A DNA stretch of 64,000 bases from Dyadobacter endophyticus (GTDB lineage: Bacteria; Bacteroidota; Bacteroidia; Cytophagales; Spirosomataceae): assembly GCF_014641595.1 (NCBI RefSeq), contig NZ_BMIA01000001.1, forward strand, positions 1,302,001 to 1,366,000, given 5' to 3'. Below, piece after piece: positions 46,445-55,623 of the stretch. The stretch's first letter is position 1; the number at the start of each line of letters is the position of its first letter. The position numbers were made by a program, and so were the translations under genes. The notes under the pieces are model-generated. The model was not told the DNA's origin and did not search any database. It saw only the letters and a list, made by a program, of their open reading frames with translations.

Positions 46445-47272
46445 TTATTCACGAAAAGGCGGAATGTAGGACTTGTCCTGGGTTGTCTTGTAATTCAATG
46501 CGGCAGTTGTACCTCCGGTCACGTCGATCACCGTTCCGGTAATTAAAGCTGCAAGGTCGCTGGCTGCAAATACGGCAACGTTCGCGATATCATTCATACC
46601 GGGGAGCCTTTTCAACATCGTGTCATTTGCAAGGCTGCCCAATACCTGTTCGGCCACCTGTTTATCCAGGCTTGCAAGCGCATCCACAAATACACGCGAA
46701 TCGGGGGAGCCTCCTGAGCGGATCGTCACTGCACGAACGCCGTGGGGACCGAGTTCGGAGGCCAGAGTCGTTGTAAAACTTTCGATCGCACAGCATGCAG
46801 TGCCAAATCCACCCGTGCCCGGATAGCCGATTCCACCGGGAGTGGCTGTTAAAGAAAGGATTACGCCACTTTTTTGGGCGCTCATAATCCTTCCGGCGGC
46901 GGTGCTGGTAATGAAATGAGACTGCATGGCTATTTGTATCGGCCGGATAAAATCCTCCAATTTCATCTCAATGAGCGGAATGTCCTGCGTGTCTTTCAGT
47001 GCTATTGCATTAAAAGAGATATCGACAGAGCCGGTGCGCCTGGAAATCGACGAAAGGTGATCGCTGACGGCTTGCTGGTCCAGGGCATCCACCTGATCCA
47101 CCTGAGCGCTACCGCCGGCTTTCCGGATAGCCTCGGCGGTCGCCTCCACGGGTTGCAGACGAATGCCGGAGAGAAAAACATTGGCACCGGCAACCGAAAA
47201 TGCTTTGGCCACAGCGGCCCCAAGAGAGCCTCCGGCCCCATAAATTACAGCAGTCTTATTTGTTAGCAGCAT
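46445..47272 (-). CDS. Short-chain dehydrogenase/reductase
   Basis: NAD(P)-dependent SDR of 275 residues from ATG 47272 (the frame extends further upstream but the Rossmann fold begins right here). The cofactor motif AVIYGAGGSLGAAVAKAFS is at about residues 7-25. VDISFNAIAL stands where NNAG is usual, so this is an atypical SDR. The active-site Tyr-xxx-Lys is not obvious: after the SLTATPGGIGYPGTGGFGTACCAIES stretch the expected Tyr and Lys appear replaced. The C-terminal ASDLAALITGTVIDVTGG is classic. The substrate is unknown; the catalytic ability is uncertain. Confidence 0.85.
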   Translation of the reverse strand: MLLTNKTAVIYGAGGSLGAAVAKAFSVAGANVFLSGIRLQPVEATAEAIRKAGGSAQVDQVDALDQQAVSDHLSSISRRTGSVDISFNAIALKDTQDIPLIEMKLEDFIRPIQIAMQSHFITSTAAGRIMSAQKSGVILSLTATPGGIGYPGTGGFGTACCAIESFTTTLASELGPHGVRAVTIRSGGSPDSRVFVDALASLDKQVAEQVLGSLANDTMLKRLPGMNDIANVAVFAASDLAALITGTVIDVTGGTTAALNYKTTQDKSYIPPFRE

Positions 47273-47296
47273 GGCAGTAATACATTTGTGACAATG

Positions 47297-47304
47297 CAAA
47301 CTTA
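47297..47304 (-). promoter_or_regulatory. -7 box candidate for the SDR gene
   Basis: On the minus strand the sequence reads TAAGTTTG, an exact TAnnTTTG match, 25 bases before the SDR start codon. No good -33 element was found at the usual distance. Confidence 0.35.
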
Positions 47305-47526
47305 CCGTGTTATGATCAATGATATAGGGGGTGCAGCCGACATTGTGGAGGGGCAACCAGGCCAAACAGGAAATGGGGGTAATCCGAAATAGAAACCAAA
47401 CGCGAAGATTTGAAAGCGGTTATCAACGAGTGGATTGAGTTAATCGAAAAGAATTGAAGTGTCGTAGCGCTCGAACTTTATCGGCGATTTTTCTCCGATC
47501 CTCATAATCGTTCGATGATTGATCTC

Positions 47527-48297
47527 TCAGCTGTACTTTTTAAATGCTGGCCTACCAGCTCCTGTGCAGCTAGTAGGGCCATCGCCGACGGAATGTGCAG
47601 CACCCTTTCGTGACGGCCGGCGAGTCCCTCTAAGTTCCTGATCAAAACGTTCATCGATGACACCGTAGAAACCTAGCTTTATCCCGGCAATGGAAGCCTG
47701 GTCTTGCGGCTCTGTCAGCAGTTTACGGGCTGCCAGGAAATGTGCTTTATCAATACTGCTCGGGAAGGGGTGAATGTTGTGGTGGCGTGCTTTCTTGGCT
47801 TCGCACAGGCTTGCCCCGCCTGTGAAAACGATGTCGGCCATTTCGAGAAGCCGCTGCTCATATTGCCTGATCCGGGGAGGCGCGAAGTTAAATGCGGATA
47901 ATTCGTCCATACAGTCATACACTATCATCGCGGGTGTAAACGGTTCCGAAAACTGTAAGGCCATTGGCGTGTAATACCAAAAGATAAAATTGCTGCAATC
48001 GCGTTGTTCGAAGAATGCATCAAGGATTTTCCTGACCATCGCCAGGGTATCTTCCGGAGTACTGCCGACTGGCAAATGCGGCACGCATACCCACAGCCCC
48101 CCGTGTTTTTCCTCCATTTGGAGATACGGTTCATCAGAACAGTCGAAGAGTGGTTCTTCGAGAAAATAAACATTGGTTATTCCGGCAAATCGGGTCATCA
48201 GATGCTGCGGACGCTGGAAAACGAAGTCCCATCTTAGGTGGGAAAAGCAAAGTAGGTCTTTTTGTAAACTGATGGTCATGTTGTTGATGTGGTTCAA
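47527..48297 (-). pseudogene. Truncated glycosyltransferase-like gene
   Basis: The first about 225 residues match the N-terminal half of a family of bacterial glycosyltransferases that begin DLLCFSHLRWDFVFQRPQHLM. They also carry YYTPMALQF, VYDCMDELSAF and the linker LGFYGVIDERFDQEL. Family members are usually about 370-400 residues, the second half being the nucleotide-sugar-binding Rossmann domain. Here the frame runs out about 35 residues later in low-quality sequence (RGTRRPSRKGAAHS). The alternative frame ending at 47502 reads more like coding DNA (GLAGRHERVLHIPSAMALLAA) but is not the expected GT half. The gene is therefore probably broken by deletion and fusion. Start 48297 or the second ATG at 48279. 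Confidence 0.7.
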
Positions 48298-48506
48298 ATG
48301 AAAGGATCGAGTCGATCAGTAATAATTATGCCAGCAATTTTTCTGTTGGCACAGGTTATTACTTGTGGGCGGATTTGGCAGTCAACAAAACCAAAATCTC
48401 CCGACACTGACATCTGTCCCCGGTAATGTGCTCGTCCAGACATTGACCGTTCCCTACTGCTATCCAGAACCGATAGGAGAGCGCCGGGCCAAACAATAAG
48501 GAACTG

Positions 48507-49949
48507 CTACTTTGGAAGCAATTTGTCCTGTTTCAGGATTTTTTCATCGTTTTTGCTGACATCCTTCATCATGGTAAAGTGGTCACCGATTTTCCCGTCC
48601 GAGCAAATCCATTTCAGGTCCAGTCTGTTGCCTTCTACTTCCAGCATGACGGCGCCGCCCACTTCATTGTTGGAATAGTACATCGCATTGTGCGGATAGT
48701 TTTCCTTATGTCCCCCCAGTGCGCCGGCAGATCCGCTCACGACGTACACAGTGCCGTTGGTGTTGGTTTTGCTTTTCAAATACGGCGCGGAGTTCTTGCT
48801 GCCATCGTACAAGGCCGTCGATGTGCTGAGCTCATGTTTTTTGGAATCAAAATCAGCCTCTTTTCCATAATATCCCTTGATCAGCTTCGTGCGTTCATAT
48901 ACGTGGCTGTGTCCGCAAAGAATAAGATCTACACCTTCGTCTTCAAGTATTTTTATGAAATTCTCCCGGATTTTCACCAGCAGTGATTCTTTGTCCGAGT
49001 CGTGCGAACCCATTGTGTAGGGAGGGTGGTGCCAGTACGCCACTATCCATTTTTTGTTCTTATTGGCTGCCAGGTCTTTTCTGACCCATTCGGCCTGTTC
49101 GCCTAATTGATCGAAAATGTGAGTCTTCTTTTTATCGGGGCCATAGGAATCCAGGGCAAGAAAGTGGACGTTACCGAGATCGTAAGAATAGTATGATTCC
49201 GTGTTGGAGGCCACGCCGCCCGCTTCGCCGTTAGTCGGGAGTGAGAAGTTCTGGTAGTAGGCAATTTTGTTTTGGTCGTTGGCCGGTGAGGAATTAAAAT
49301 CATGGTAATCATGATTTCCGGGCACGGGATACAGCGGATATTTTTTCAGCAGGTTGTCTTTGTAGAGGTTAAAAAACTTTGCCTGATATTCAGCATCGGT
49401 TCCGTCCGAATACGCATTGTCACCCATTAAAATCCACGCATTCAGGTATTTGTCGCCGAGGTAATTGATAACCTGGTCCCTGACCGCCCGCTGGTTGATG
49501 GAGTTATTTCCGCAATCTCCGAAACCTGCAATGCGTATCGGCTGTTCACTTCCCGTTTCAGGGAAGGTATAAAAGTAGTTGTCCTCATCGCCCTGCAAGG
49601 TGGTGTCGGCGAGGTTGCCCACGGTATAATAGTACCTTGTGGATGGTTGCAGGCCTTTTAAAGTTATAACATGCTCATTTACCAGCGTAGAATCGTCGGT
49701 TTGCATGTTCAGATTATCGCTGGTCAGGCCGTACTTTACCCGGCTGCGGTCGTACACGTTGGTTCTCCAACGCACCGTCATACTGGTCGGTGTCGCCATT
49801 TGGAGGTAAGGCCCCCTGAGCAGGTCGGCCTGGATGCCCATCGCAGGCCCCTTTTTCTTAGGTGCCGGTTTGTTGGCGGTTTGGGTTTCCTGGGCAATGG
49901 ATAGCAATGGAAGGAATAAAGTGAAAAGTAGAATTACAACTGTTTTCAT
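48507..49949 (-). CDS. Purple acid phosphatase-type metallophosphoesterase
   Basis: A 480-residue secreted enzyme. Signal peptide MKTVVILLFTLFLPLLSIA is followed by a PAP N-terminal fibronectin-like domain (LRGPYLQMATPTSMTVRWRT, about 45-140). The dinuclear metallophosphatase domain has motifs GFGDCGN, MGDNAYSDG (the Tyr is the purple acid phosphatase metal ligand), VPGNHDYHDF, YWHHPPY and CGHSHVYER, all in order. It hydrolyses phosphate esters in the periplasm or outside the cell. It begins 6 bases after the stop of the di-heme peroxidase gene, so the two are co-transcribed. Confidence 0.93.
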   Translation of the reverse strand: MKTVVILLFTLFLPLLSIAQETQTANKPAPKKKGPAMGIQADLLRGPYLQMATPTSMTVRWRTNVYDRSRVKYGLTSDNLNMQTDDSTLVNEHVITLKGLQPSTRYYYTVGNLADTTLQGDEDNYFYTFPETGSEQPIRIAGFGDCGNNSINQRAVRDQVINYLGDKYLNAWILMGDNAYSDGTDAEYQAKFFNLYKDNLLKKYPLYPVPGNHDYHDFNSSPANDQNKIAYYQNFSLPTNGEAGGVASNTESYYSYDLGNVHFLALDSYGPDKKKTHIFDQLGEQAEWVRKDLAANKNKKWIVAYWHHPPYTMGSHDSDKESLLVKIRENFIKILEDEGVDLILCGHSHVYERTKLIKGYYGKEADFDSKKHELSTSTALYDGSKNSAPYLKSKTNTNGTVYVVSGSAGALGGHKENYPHNAMYYSNNEVGGAVMLEVEGNRLDLKWICSDGKIGDHFTMMKDVSKNDEKILKQDKLLPK

Positions 49950-49955
49950 GTTTGA

Positions 49956-51797
49956 TTAATTTGAAAGAGAATGGTATTCAGGGTTGGAATCGGTCAGAGA
50001 TTCGAGGAACAGAACAATATCCTGGCTCTCTTTTTCGGATAAGTTCAATGGTTGGGCAGATAATGTTTGTTCTTCCACCGGCAGCGCTAGCCCCCTGCCG
50101 CCGCCTTTGTTGTAAAACTCGACCACAGTTGCCAAAGATTTGAAGGCACCGTTGTGCATATATGGGGCTGTTTTCGCTGCATTTCGTACCGTTGGGGTTT
50201 TGAAGGCTCCCTTATAATACGGTATTTTGTAGAGATCGTACCGTCCTAAATCCGGATCGAGTACAGGGTTGATGAAATCATCGGTGGTTGTAACGCCCAA
50301 AATCTCAACTTCCGACAAGTTGAAGAGGGGAGGAAGCAGGGAGTTGAAAAACGGAGGAAAATGGCAGGTACCACACTGCGCTTTGCCCATGAAAAGATTA
50401 AAGCCATTTATCTGCCGGTCCGTCAATGCAGTTTGCAGGCCATCAATATACTGGTCGAAAGGCGAATCCATCGGGCTCAGCCGATTAACGAAAGCCCCCA
50501 GCGCCGCTGACACTGCCTCAATACCCAGATCTTGCACATTCCTGCCGGGGAACGAAGCGTTGAAGAGCGCTTTGTATTCCTTTTTTTGCAGCACATTCTT
50601 ACGCAGTGATTCTTTACTTCCATTCATTTCCAATGGATTGAATACGACAGTGTGGATTTGAGCGCCGAGATTCGCAGCTCGCCCCTCCCAAAATTGCGTG
50701 TGCTGCCGGCCTGCATATAAAAGGGTGGGGGTATTCCTTTTGAGAACCGAATCGCGGACCAGTGAAGCACTTTTTTTCTGTAAATCGGCAAAGTAGTTCC
50801 GGGGTTGGTGGCAGGTGGCGCAGCTCGTTGAGTTATTTCCCGAAAGCGACTTGTCGAAGAACAACCTCCTGCCCAAATCCGCCAGTGCCTTATTCTGCAT
50901 TGAATCCGTTCCATTAGCGCCCCAGCTTTTCAGTGCATCCCTGCTGTAAATATGCGGTGCCTGATAGTTCAGATATTGTGTAGTATTGGTGGTTAAGCCC
51001 AGCCCGGCAATGAATTCGTTCAATTCTTGCTGCATGGGTAATGCAAACCGGGTGAGATATTCCATTCTGTTGAATGAATCAAAGTCCTGGTGGGCGTCGA
51101 GGTAGTGAATGGATGTGATCAGTAAAGAATCAAGTCGTTTGCTTTGTTGCGTATTAGCCTTGAAATAAACTTCGAGGACAGTCTGCAATGCTTCCGTGGC
51201 GTCGCTGGTCTCTGCAATACCGGTTTTGAGCAATGGCGCATCGTAACCTGAAATGTACAATGCAGCTATTCGGATCAACTCCAACCGAACGCTTTCCAGA
51301 ATGCGGGCGTCATCGATTTCAAGGCTGTAAAGCAATGAACGGATATCGCGGGCCGAAGTAAGCATTGCCTCGGACTGTACCAGCAGCGAACTTTTGTTAG
51401 CCGGTAGATCCTCGCCAAAAAGCAGCGTTTCGATCTGCTGCAAACCCATTGGCTCTACCAGTTCCAACGTCGGCTCCTCCACTTCGAATTTTGGGGCAGC
51501 ATTGTAGAATCGTGTTTCACTGTGAAAAAAATAGGCGGTGAAAAAGGAGATCCGCTTGTAGCTGCGCCTGCACGCGACCAACGCATGACGCGCCCGGGCG
51601 ACCGTCGCAGGCTCGGCACTCAGCCCTTCGATAGCCGAGTACAATTTTTCATTAGCCTCCACAAAATCATTAACCCCCTGCCTGAAAAATGCCAGCGTAT
51701 GGGTAACTCCGTTGGATGAATCGACTGAAATACGCAGGGTCGAGGCAGAGAAGACAAGGCTGATTATCGCGAGGGTCAGGACTAATGATCTATTCAT
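49956..51797 (-). CDS. Di-heme cytochrome c peroxidase/MauG-like protein with imelysin-like N-terminus
   Basis: A 613-residue periplasmic protein from ATG 51797, with signal MNRSLVLTLAIISLVFSAS; the earlier frame opening at 51884 gives no signal. Residues about 30-235 form a helical region resembling imelysin (EPMGLQQIETLLFGED lies where imelysins have GxHxxE, with Gln in place of His). The C-terminal 370 residues are a di-heme peroxidase: heme sites SCATCHQP and QCGTCHFPP, the calcium/structural region between them, and KTPTVRNAAKTAPYMHNGAF with the distal ligands. It probably reduces peroxide or oxidises a protein partner using cytochrome electrons. Followed by the purple acid phosphatase gene. 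Confidence 0.9.
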   Translation of the reverse strand: MNRSLVLTLAIISLVFSASTLRISVDSSNGVTHTLAFFRQGVNDFVEANEKLYSAIEGLSAEPATVARARHALVACRRSYKRISFFTAYFFHSETRFYNAAPKFEVEEPTLELVEPMGLQQIETLLFGEDLPANKSSLLVQSEAMLTSARDIRSLLYSLEIDDARILESVRLELIRIAALYISGYDAPLLKTGIAETSDATEALQTVLEVYFKANTQQSKRLDSLLITSIHYLDAHQDFDSFNRMEYLTRFALPMQQELNEFIAGLGLTTNTTQYLNYQAPHIYSRDALKSWGANGTDSMQNKALADLGRRLFFDKSLSGNNSTSCATCHQPRNYFADLQKKSASLVRDSVLKRNTPTLLYAGRQHTQFWEGRAANLGAQIHTVVFNPLEMNGSKESLRKNVLQKKEYKALFNASFPGRNVQDLGIEAVSAALGAFVNRLSPMDSPFDQYIDGLQTALTDRQINGFNLFMGKAQCGTCHFPPFFNSLLPPLFNLSEVEILGVTTTDDFINPVLDPDLGRYDLYKIPYYKGAFKTPTVRNAAKTAPYMHNGAFKSLATVVEFYNKGGGRGLALPVEEQTLSAQPLNLSEKESQDIVLFLESLTDSNPEYHSLSN

Positions 51798-52062
51798 GAG
51801 TAAATGATGAGGTAAGCAGCGGCGCGGCCACGAGGCTGTCACCCCTGTTTCAAAACGCACATCTCCTTTTGCACCGGCACCCAAAAATAGTGATCAATCG
51901 GACGTGTTATCATAAAAAAAACGGACAGCGACGTTTTTTACTTGCTCCGAGGTTAACCTGGTGCAAGGTGTTTCGGTGGTCAAAAACAATGGGTATGCAG
52001 CTTGTCTTAAATCCCCCCTGTATTTGTTCAGAATGGCTTCACAACATGGTACTGCGTTGCGC
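51798..52062. other. Divergent intergenic region
   Basis: With the leader after it, this makes a 309-base gap between the di-heme peroxidase and the RibD-like gene, which point away from each other. An 8-bp A/T hairpin (aaaaaacg 51916-51923 with 51932-51939, 8-base loop) is the only structure noted. No coding frame was recognised. Confidence 0.5.
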
Positions 52063-52070
52063 TATTTTTG
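52063..52070 (+). promoter_or_regulatory. -7 promoter box for the RibD-like gene
   Basis: TATTTTTG is an exact TAnnTTTG match 36 bases before the ATG at 52107. The -33 region (cttca about 22 bases upstream) is a poor match. Confidence 0.45.
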
Positions 52071-52106
52071 TGCCGGTTCGAAGTATATTCATTAAATACT
52101 AATGGT

Positions 52107-52661
52107 ATGAGAAAGGTAATAGCAGCAATCAATATGACACTTGACGGGGTTTGCGATCATACGTCTGTCAATCCGGATGAGGAAATCCACGAGCATTACC
52201 GTGAACTGCTGAAAAGCGGGGACGTTGCCTTGTACGGAAGGATAACCTATCAGCTGATGGAATATTGGAAAAACGTTGTTGAAAATCCGACCGGCGACAA
52301 GGCAATGGATGACTTTGCAATAGCCATAGACCGCATTCCAAAAGTCGTCTTTTCCCGCACGCTGACAAATGTCGATTGGGAAAGTGCAAGGGTTGCAACG
52401 AGGGACCTGAAAGAAGAAGTGCTGGCGCTCAAAGAAAAACCCGGCCATGATATTTTAGTGGGCAGCCGGAGTTTGATCATCGCATTAATAAATCTTGGCC
52501 TTCTCGATGAGTTCCAGCTAATGGTTCATCCCGTCATCGCCGGGCACGGTTTACTATTGTTCGACAAGATCAATGAGAGGACGCTTTTAAAGCTCATGAA
52601 GACGAAAACCTTCGATTCCGGCGCGGTATTACATTATTATGAAGTTGGAAAGAAACAGTGA
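52107..52661 (+). CDS. Dihydrofolate reductase-like (RibD C-terminal domain) protein
   Basis: A 184-residue soluble protein of the RibD_C fold. The MRKVIAAINMTLDG opening, a DVALYGRITYQLME strand-helix, KVVFSRTLTNVDW, GHDILVGSRSLIIALINLGLLDEFQLMVHPVIAGHG and the final VLHYYEV are typical. Stand-alone members are NADPH-type reductases without assigned substrates and are not true folate enzymes. ATG 52107 is chosen because the fold starts there. Monocistronic, with a strong terminator about 160 bases after the stop. Confidence 0.9.
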   Translation: MRKVIAAINMTLDGVCDHTSVNPDEEIHEHYRELLKSGDVALYGRITYQLMEYWKNVVENPTGDKAMDDFAIAIDRIPKVVFSRTLTNVDWESARVATRDLKEEVLALKEKPGHDILVGSRSLIIALINLGLLDEFQLMVHPVIAGHGLLLFDKINERTLLKLMKTKTFDSGAVLHYYEVGKKQ

Positions 52662-52819
52662 AACCGATATCTCCCGAATTGAAAACAACGCTGGTCATAT
52701 CAGACTTTCGACTTTGATAAATTTGAAACTGAGCGTGACGGTGGGAGATCGCGCAAGACTTGACGAAACGGATTCGCAAAGAGCGGATTGCGCAATTTGT
52801 GGGAAATCGATAAGAGACC

Positions 52820-52857
52820 AAACAAGGGAAGATGGATTGCTCCGTCTTCCCTTGTTT
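52820..52857. terminator. Intrinsic terminator between convergent genes
   Basis: A perfect 13-bp inverted repeat (52820-52832 with 52845-52857, 12-base loop), flanked by A on the left and T on the right, is the classic form. It lies between the RibD-like gene and the convergent metallophosphoesterase gene and can work in both directions. Confidence 0.85.
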
Positions 52858-52907
52858 TACCGATGTTACTAACGTTTCGGATAGGCTTTCGATACGGCGG
52901 CTACATC

Positions 52908-53816
52908 TTAGTACGTGTGAGTGAAATACTCGTTTTCCACGCTTCCGTCTTCGTATAATTTCAGGATGGCATATCCCGGAGGTGTTTCCTGGTAGTAAGT
53001 CGGTCGGGCAGATTTTGCGTCGCCTTTGCCCCACCAAAAACCGCTCATGGCGCCGTTGCAATAATATTCGACACCGTTGTACCAGGCCCTGTCAAGCAAA
53101 TGCTGATGACCGCTCAGACATACTTTCACTTTATCCTTGTGTTGATAAAACAGCTGCCTCAACGCCACGTGGTCCTTGTGCTGGCCACCTTCCCAGGAAC
53201 CGGTGACGGTCAGGATAGGGTAATGCGACATGAGTAGCACATAGGTACCCGACGGGGTATTTTCTAATTCTTTTTTCAGCCATTCCATTTGTTCCTGGTC
53301 TAGGGAAATGCCCTTGTTATTTCCATCGAGGATGATGAAATGCCAGTTTTCTTTGGTAAAACTGTAATACCGGTTCGGCATTCCCGCCCGCTCCACCACG
53401 TACGGAACCCCGTACATTTTATCGTCTTTTGACGGGGCCGCCCACCAGGTATCATGGTTGCCGACGCAACTATGGACCTCATAACCTTTAAGCTGTTCCA
53501 CGCAATCGTCCCATGCCTTCCACTGCTCCAATACCCGCTCTTTGGTGATATCGTTGTAATCCGCGGCATGTATCATGTCACCTCCGTTCAGGAAAAAGTC
53601 AACTTTCTTGCTTTTGATCTCTTCAAGGCACTTTTTGAATCGTTGCGGAATATTTTCTTCCGGCCGGATATGCACGTCCGTGATATGTGCGACGGTTAAC
53701 GCCGGCTTTTTCCGCGCATTTGGCTTCTTTTCACCATTGGAAAGTTGGTCTCCCGCTGCGATGGCAGAAATGCCAAAAGGTATATTACTTAAAAAATTTC
53801 GCCTCTTCATTTTCAT
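52908..53816 (-). CDS. Exported calcineurin-like metallophosphoesterase
   Basis: A 302-residue phosphoesterase with an RR-containing N-terminal signal (MKRRNFLSNIPFGISAIAAG). Metal-binding motifs appear in order: HITDVHIRPEE, NGGDMIHAAD, VGNHDTWW, MSHYPI and SGHQHLLDRAW. ATG 53816 overlaps the upstream SusD stop as ATGA, so the two are translationally coupled; ATGs at 53822 and 53810 are alternatives. Being the last gene of a sigma/FecR/SusC/SusD unit, it likely removes phosphate from the imported or surface-bound substrate. That role is inferred from context. Confidence 0.92.
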   Translation of the reverse strand: MKMKRRNFLSNIPFGISAIAAGDQLSNGEKKPNARKKPALTVAHITDVHIRPEENIPQRFKKCLEEIKSKKVDFFLNGGDMIHAADYNDITKERVLEQWKAWDDCVEQLKGYEVHSCVGNHDTWWAAPSKDDKMYGVPYVVERAGMPNRYYSFTKENWHFIILDGNNKGISLDQEQMEWLKKELENTPSGTYVLLMSHYPILTVTGSWEGGQHKDHVALRQLFYQHKDKVKVCLSGHQHLLDRAWYNGVEYYCNGAMSGFWWGKGDAKSARPTYYQETPPGYAILKLYEDGSVENEYFTHTY

Positions 53817-55603
53817 TCCCATCCTGTGGACTGTTTTAAGTTTTTATTAAGAATCGTTTGCTCTAGGGGAATCGGAAAGTAATAGTATTTCGATTCGATG
53901 AAGTTTCTTGGTTGCTGCTTGTCCCGACCAAACATGATGTGGCCGGAAGTAGCCTGAGAGAGATAGAAGCTACCGTCCGAAAGGTAGTATTTGACAATTT
54001 TAGCCCTCACATCGGCAGGCAGTCCCGCCAGGGGAGCTTCTTCCCCGACTGCTTTAAGGATGGCAATGTCTTCGACGCCGTCGCCGGTGACGTCCAGAGC
54101 TCCGAGCGAGGGCACATAAATACCCCGGGAGTCCTGGCCAAGCAGCGCGCCGCTCTTCCAGCGATAAAGATCATCGAAACGCAGTCCTTCACAGGCCATT
54201 TCGGTCCGCCGCTCGCGACGTATTTCCAGTATCACCCCTTTGCCTGCGCCCATTACCCCGGGGTAGCGGCCGGCCAAATAGGGATCGGGAGATGTATTTG
54301 CCGCTGATAGATTTAGGTCAGGCATCTTGACACGACGTCTCAGAAGATTGATTGTCTTGTCCAGATCACTTTGTGTAATGGTGCCCAGCTCTGCCTTTGC
54401 CTCTGCATTAACCAATAGTACTTCGGCATAACGAAAAATGGGTAAATCCGTATAGTTCAAACCCCAGCCTCCTCTTAACGCCGGGTCGCGGGGATAGAAT
54501 TTGAGTTGAAGATAACCTCCGAAACTAGGCTTGATCACATAAGGCGTGTTGGTAGTCGGCACGTTGGAGAATCCGGGGGGCATGATCGTTTCTGCCATCC
54601 GCGGATCGCGGTTTCGGAAAACTTCTGTGAACGTTTTTTTGTCGTATCCAGCCTGTGAAGTAAATGCTGTGCCGTCGCTCATCAGAAATTCATTGGCTAG
54701 ACTTCCGCTTAGCGCCCATTGCCAATCCAGCACCACGTGGGTGTTGTTGGCAACGCCTTCCTCCTTGCTGTTTTTCTGAAAAAATATGACCTCTTTATTT
54801 GCTGACAGGTTATTGCTTGAAAACAAAGTACGAAAGTCAACAGCGCCATTTCCGGTGTTATGAATCTCAAAGCCACCCTCATCCATGATTTTCTGAGAAG
54901 CGGTTACGGCCCTTTCGAGAAAGCGGGATGCAGTGCCTTTTAAACCCAGCTCGTCGTGATAAGCCCTGTAAGTACCTTCATGCAGGGCTACTCTCGACAG
55001 GAGTGCAAGCGCTGCCCACCGGGTAATCATCGTCTTATTGGTACGTGCTGGTAAAACATTGGCGGCTGCAAATTCAAGGTCATTCATGAGAGAGTCGACA
55101 ACCACAACCCTAGGGTCCTTTGCCTTGTAGAGCATTTCCTCGTCGTCGGTTCCCATTACGTGCGAGTACCAGGGTACATCGCCGTAGCGTTTCACCATCC
55201 GGTAGTAGAATAGCGCCCGGAAAAAGCGGGCAACGCCTATGTAGTGGTTGATCACCGAGGCGTCCCCGGTGGTCTTTGAGGTGTTGTCGAGCATGTAATT
55301 GATACGGCGTAGCTCGCCCCAAGTGTTCCAGCCGCCGACGTTTCCAGGCGTAATGCCGCCGCGTATAAGGTTGTCCGTTTCATTTCCACCCGTATTGATG
55401 GAGATATTATCGGAATACAGGTCCTCCCAGCTGGCGCCCAAATTTCCATAAAAGCCGTTGGTGTAGGTTTCAAGGTCGGCGGGGGTATTGAAGAAATCTT
55501 CTTTGGTAATAGCCGTTTGCGGGTTTCTCTGAAGAAAATCATCGTCACAGGACGGCAACAGGAAAACGCCCGTTAAGATTATGGCATATTGGATTACTTT
55601 CAT
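53813..55603 (-). CDS. SusD/RagB-family outer-membrane lipoprotein
   Basis: Substrate-binding lipoprotein partner of the SusC protein encoded upstream. Lipobox LPSC at about residue 19 is followed by DDDFLQRNPQTAIT. GVARFFRALFYYRMVKRYGDVPWYS (split here by family position about 125-150) is the SusD hallmark, and late in the protein are LEIRRERRTEMACEGLRFDDLYRW and a C-terminal STGWE. 596 residues. The stop is shared with the start of the metallophosphoesterase gene. Confidence 0.95.
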   Translation of the reverse strand: MKVIQYAIILTGVFLLPSCDDDFLQRNPQTAITKEDFFNTPADLETYTNGFYGNLGASWEDLYSDNISINTGGNETDNLIRGGITPGNVGGWNTWGELRRINYMLDNTSKTTGDASVINHYIGVARFFRALFYYRMVKRYGDVPWYSHVMGTDDEEMLYKAKDPRVVVVDSLMNDLEFAAANVLPARTNKTMITRWAALALLSRVALHEGTYRAYHDELGLKGTASRFLERAVTASQKIMDEGGFEIHNTGNGAVDFRTLFSSNNLSANKEVIFFQKNSKEEGVANNTHVVLDWQWALSGSLANEFLMSDGTAFTSQAGYDKKTFTEVFRNRDPRMAETIMPPGFSNVPTTNTPYVIKPSFGGYLQLKFYPRDPALRGGWGLNYTDLPIFRYAEVLLVNAEAKAELGTITQSDLDKTINLLRRRVKMPDLNLSAANTSPDPYLAGRYPGVMGAGKGVILEIRRERRTEMACEGLRFDDLYRWKSGALLGQDSRGIYVPSLGALDVTGDGVEDIAILKAVGEEAPLAGLPADVRAKIVKYYLSDGSFYLSQATSGHIMFGRDKQQPRNFIESKYYYFPIPLEQTILNKNLKQSTGWE

Positions 55604-55623
55604 TTCAGTAAGGAATTTCAGTG

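Noticed and set aside
47383..47457. Short plus-strand tail reading ETKREDLKAVINEWIELIEKN before a stop
   Set aside because: It looks like the C-terminus of some protein, but only about 25 codons remain after a stop, too little to call a gene remnant.
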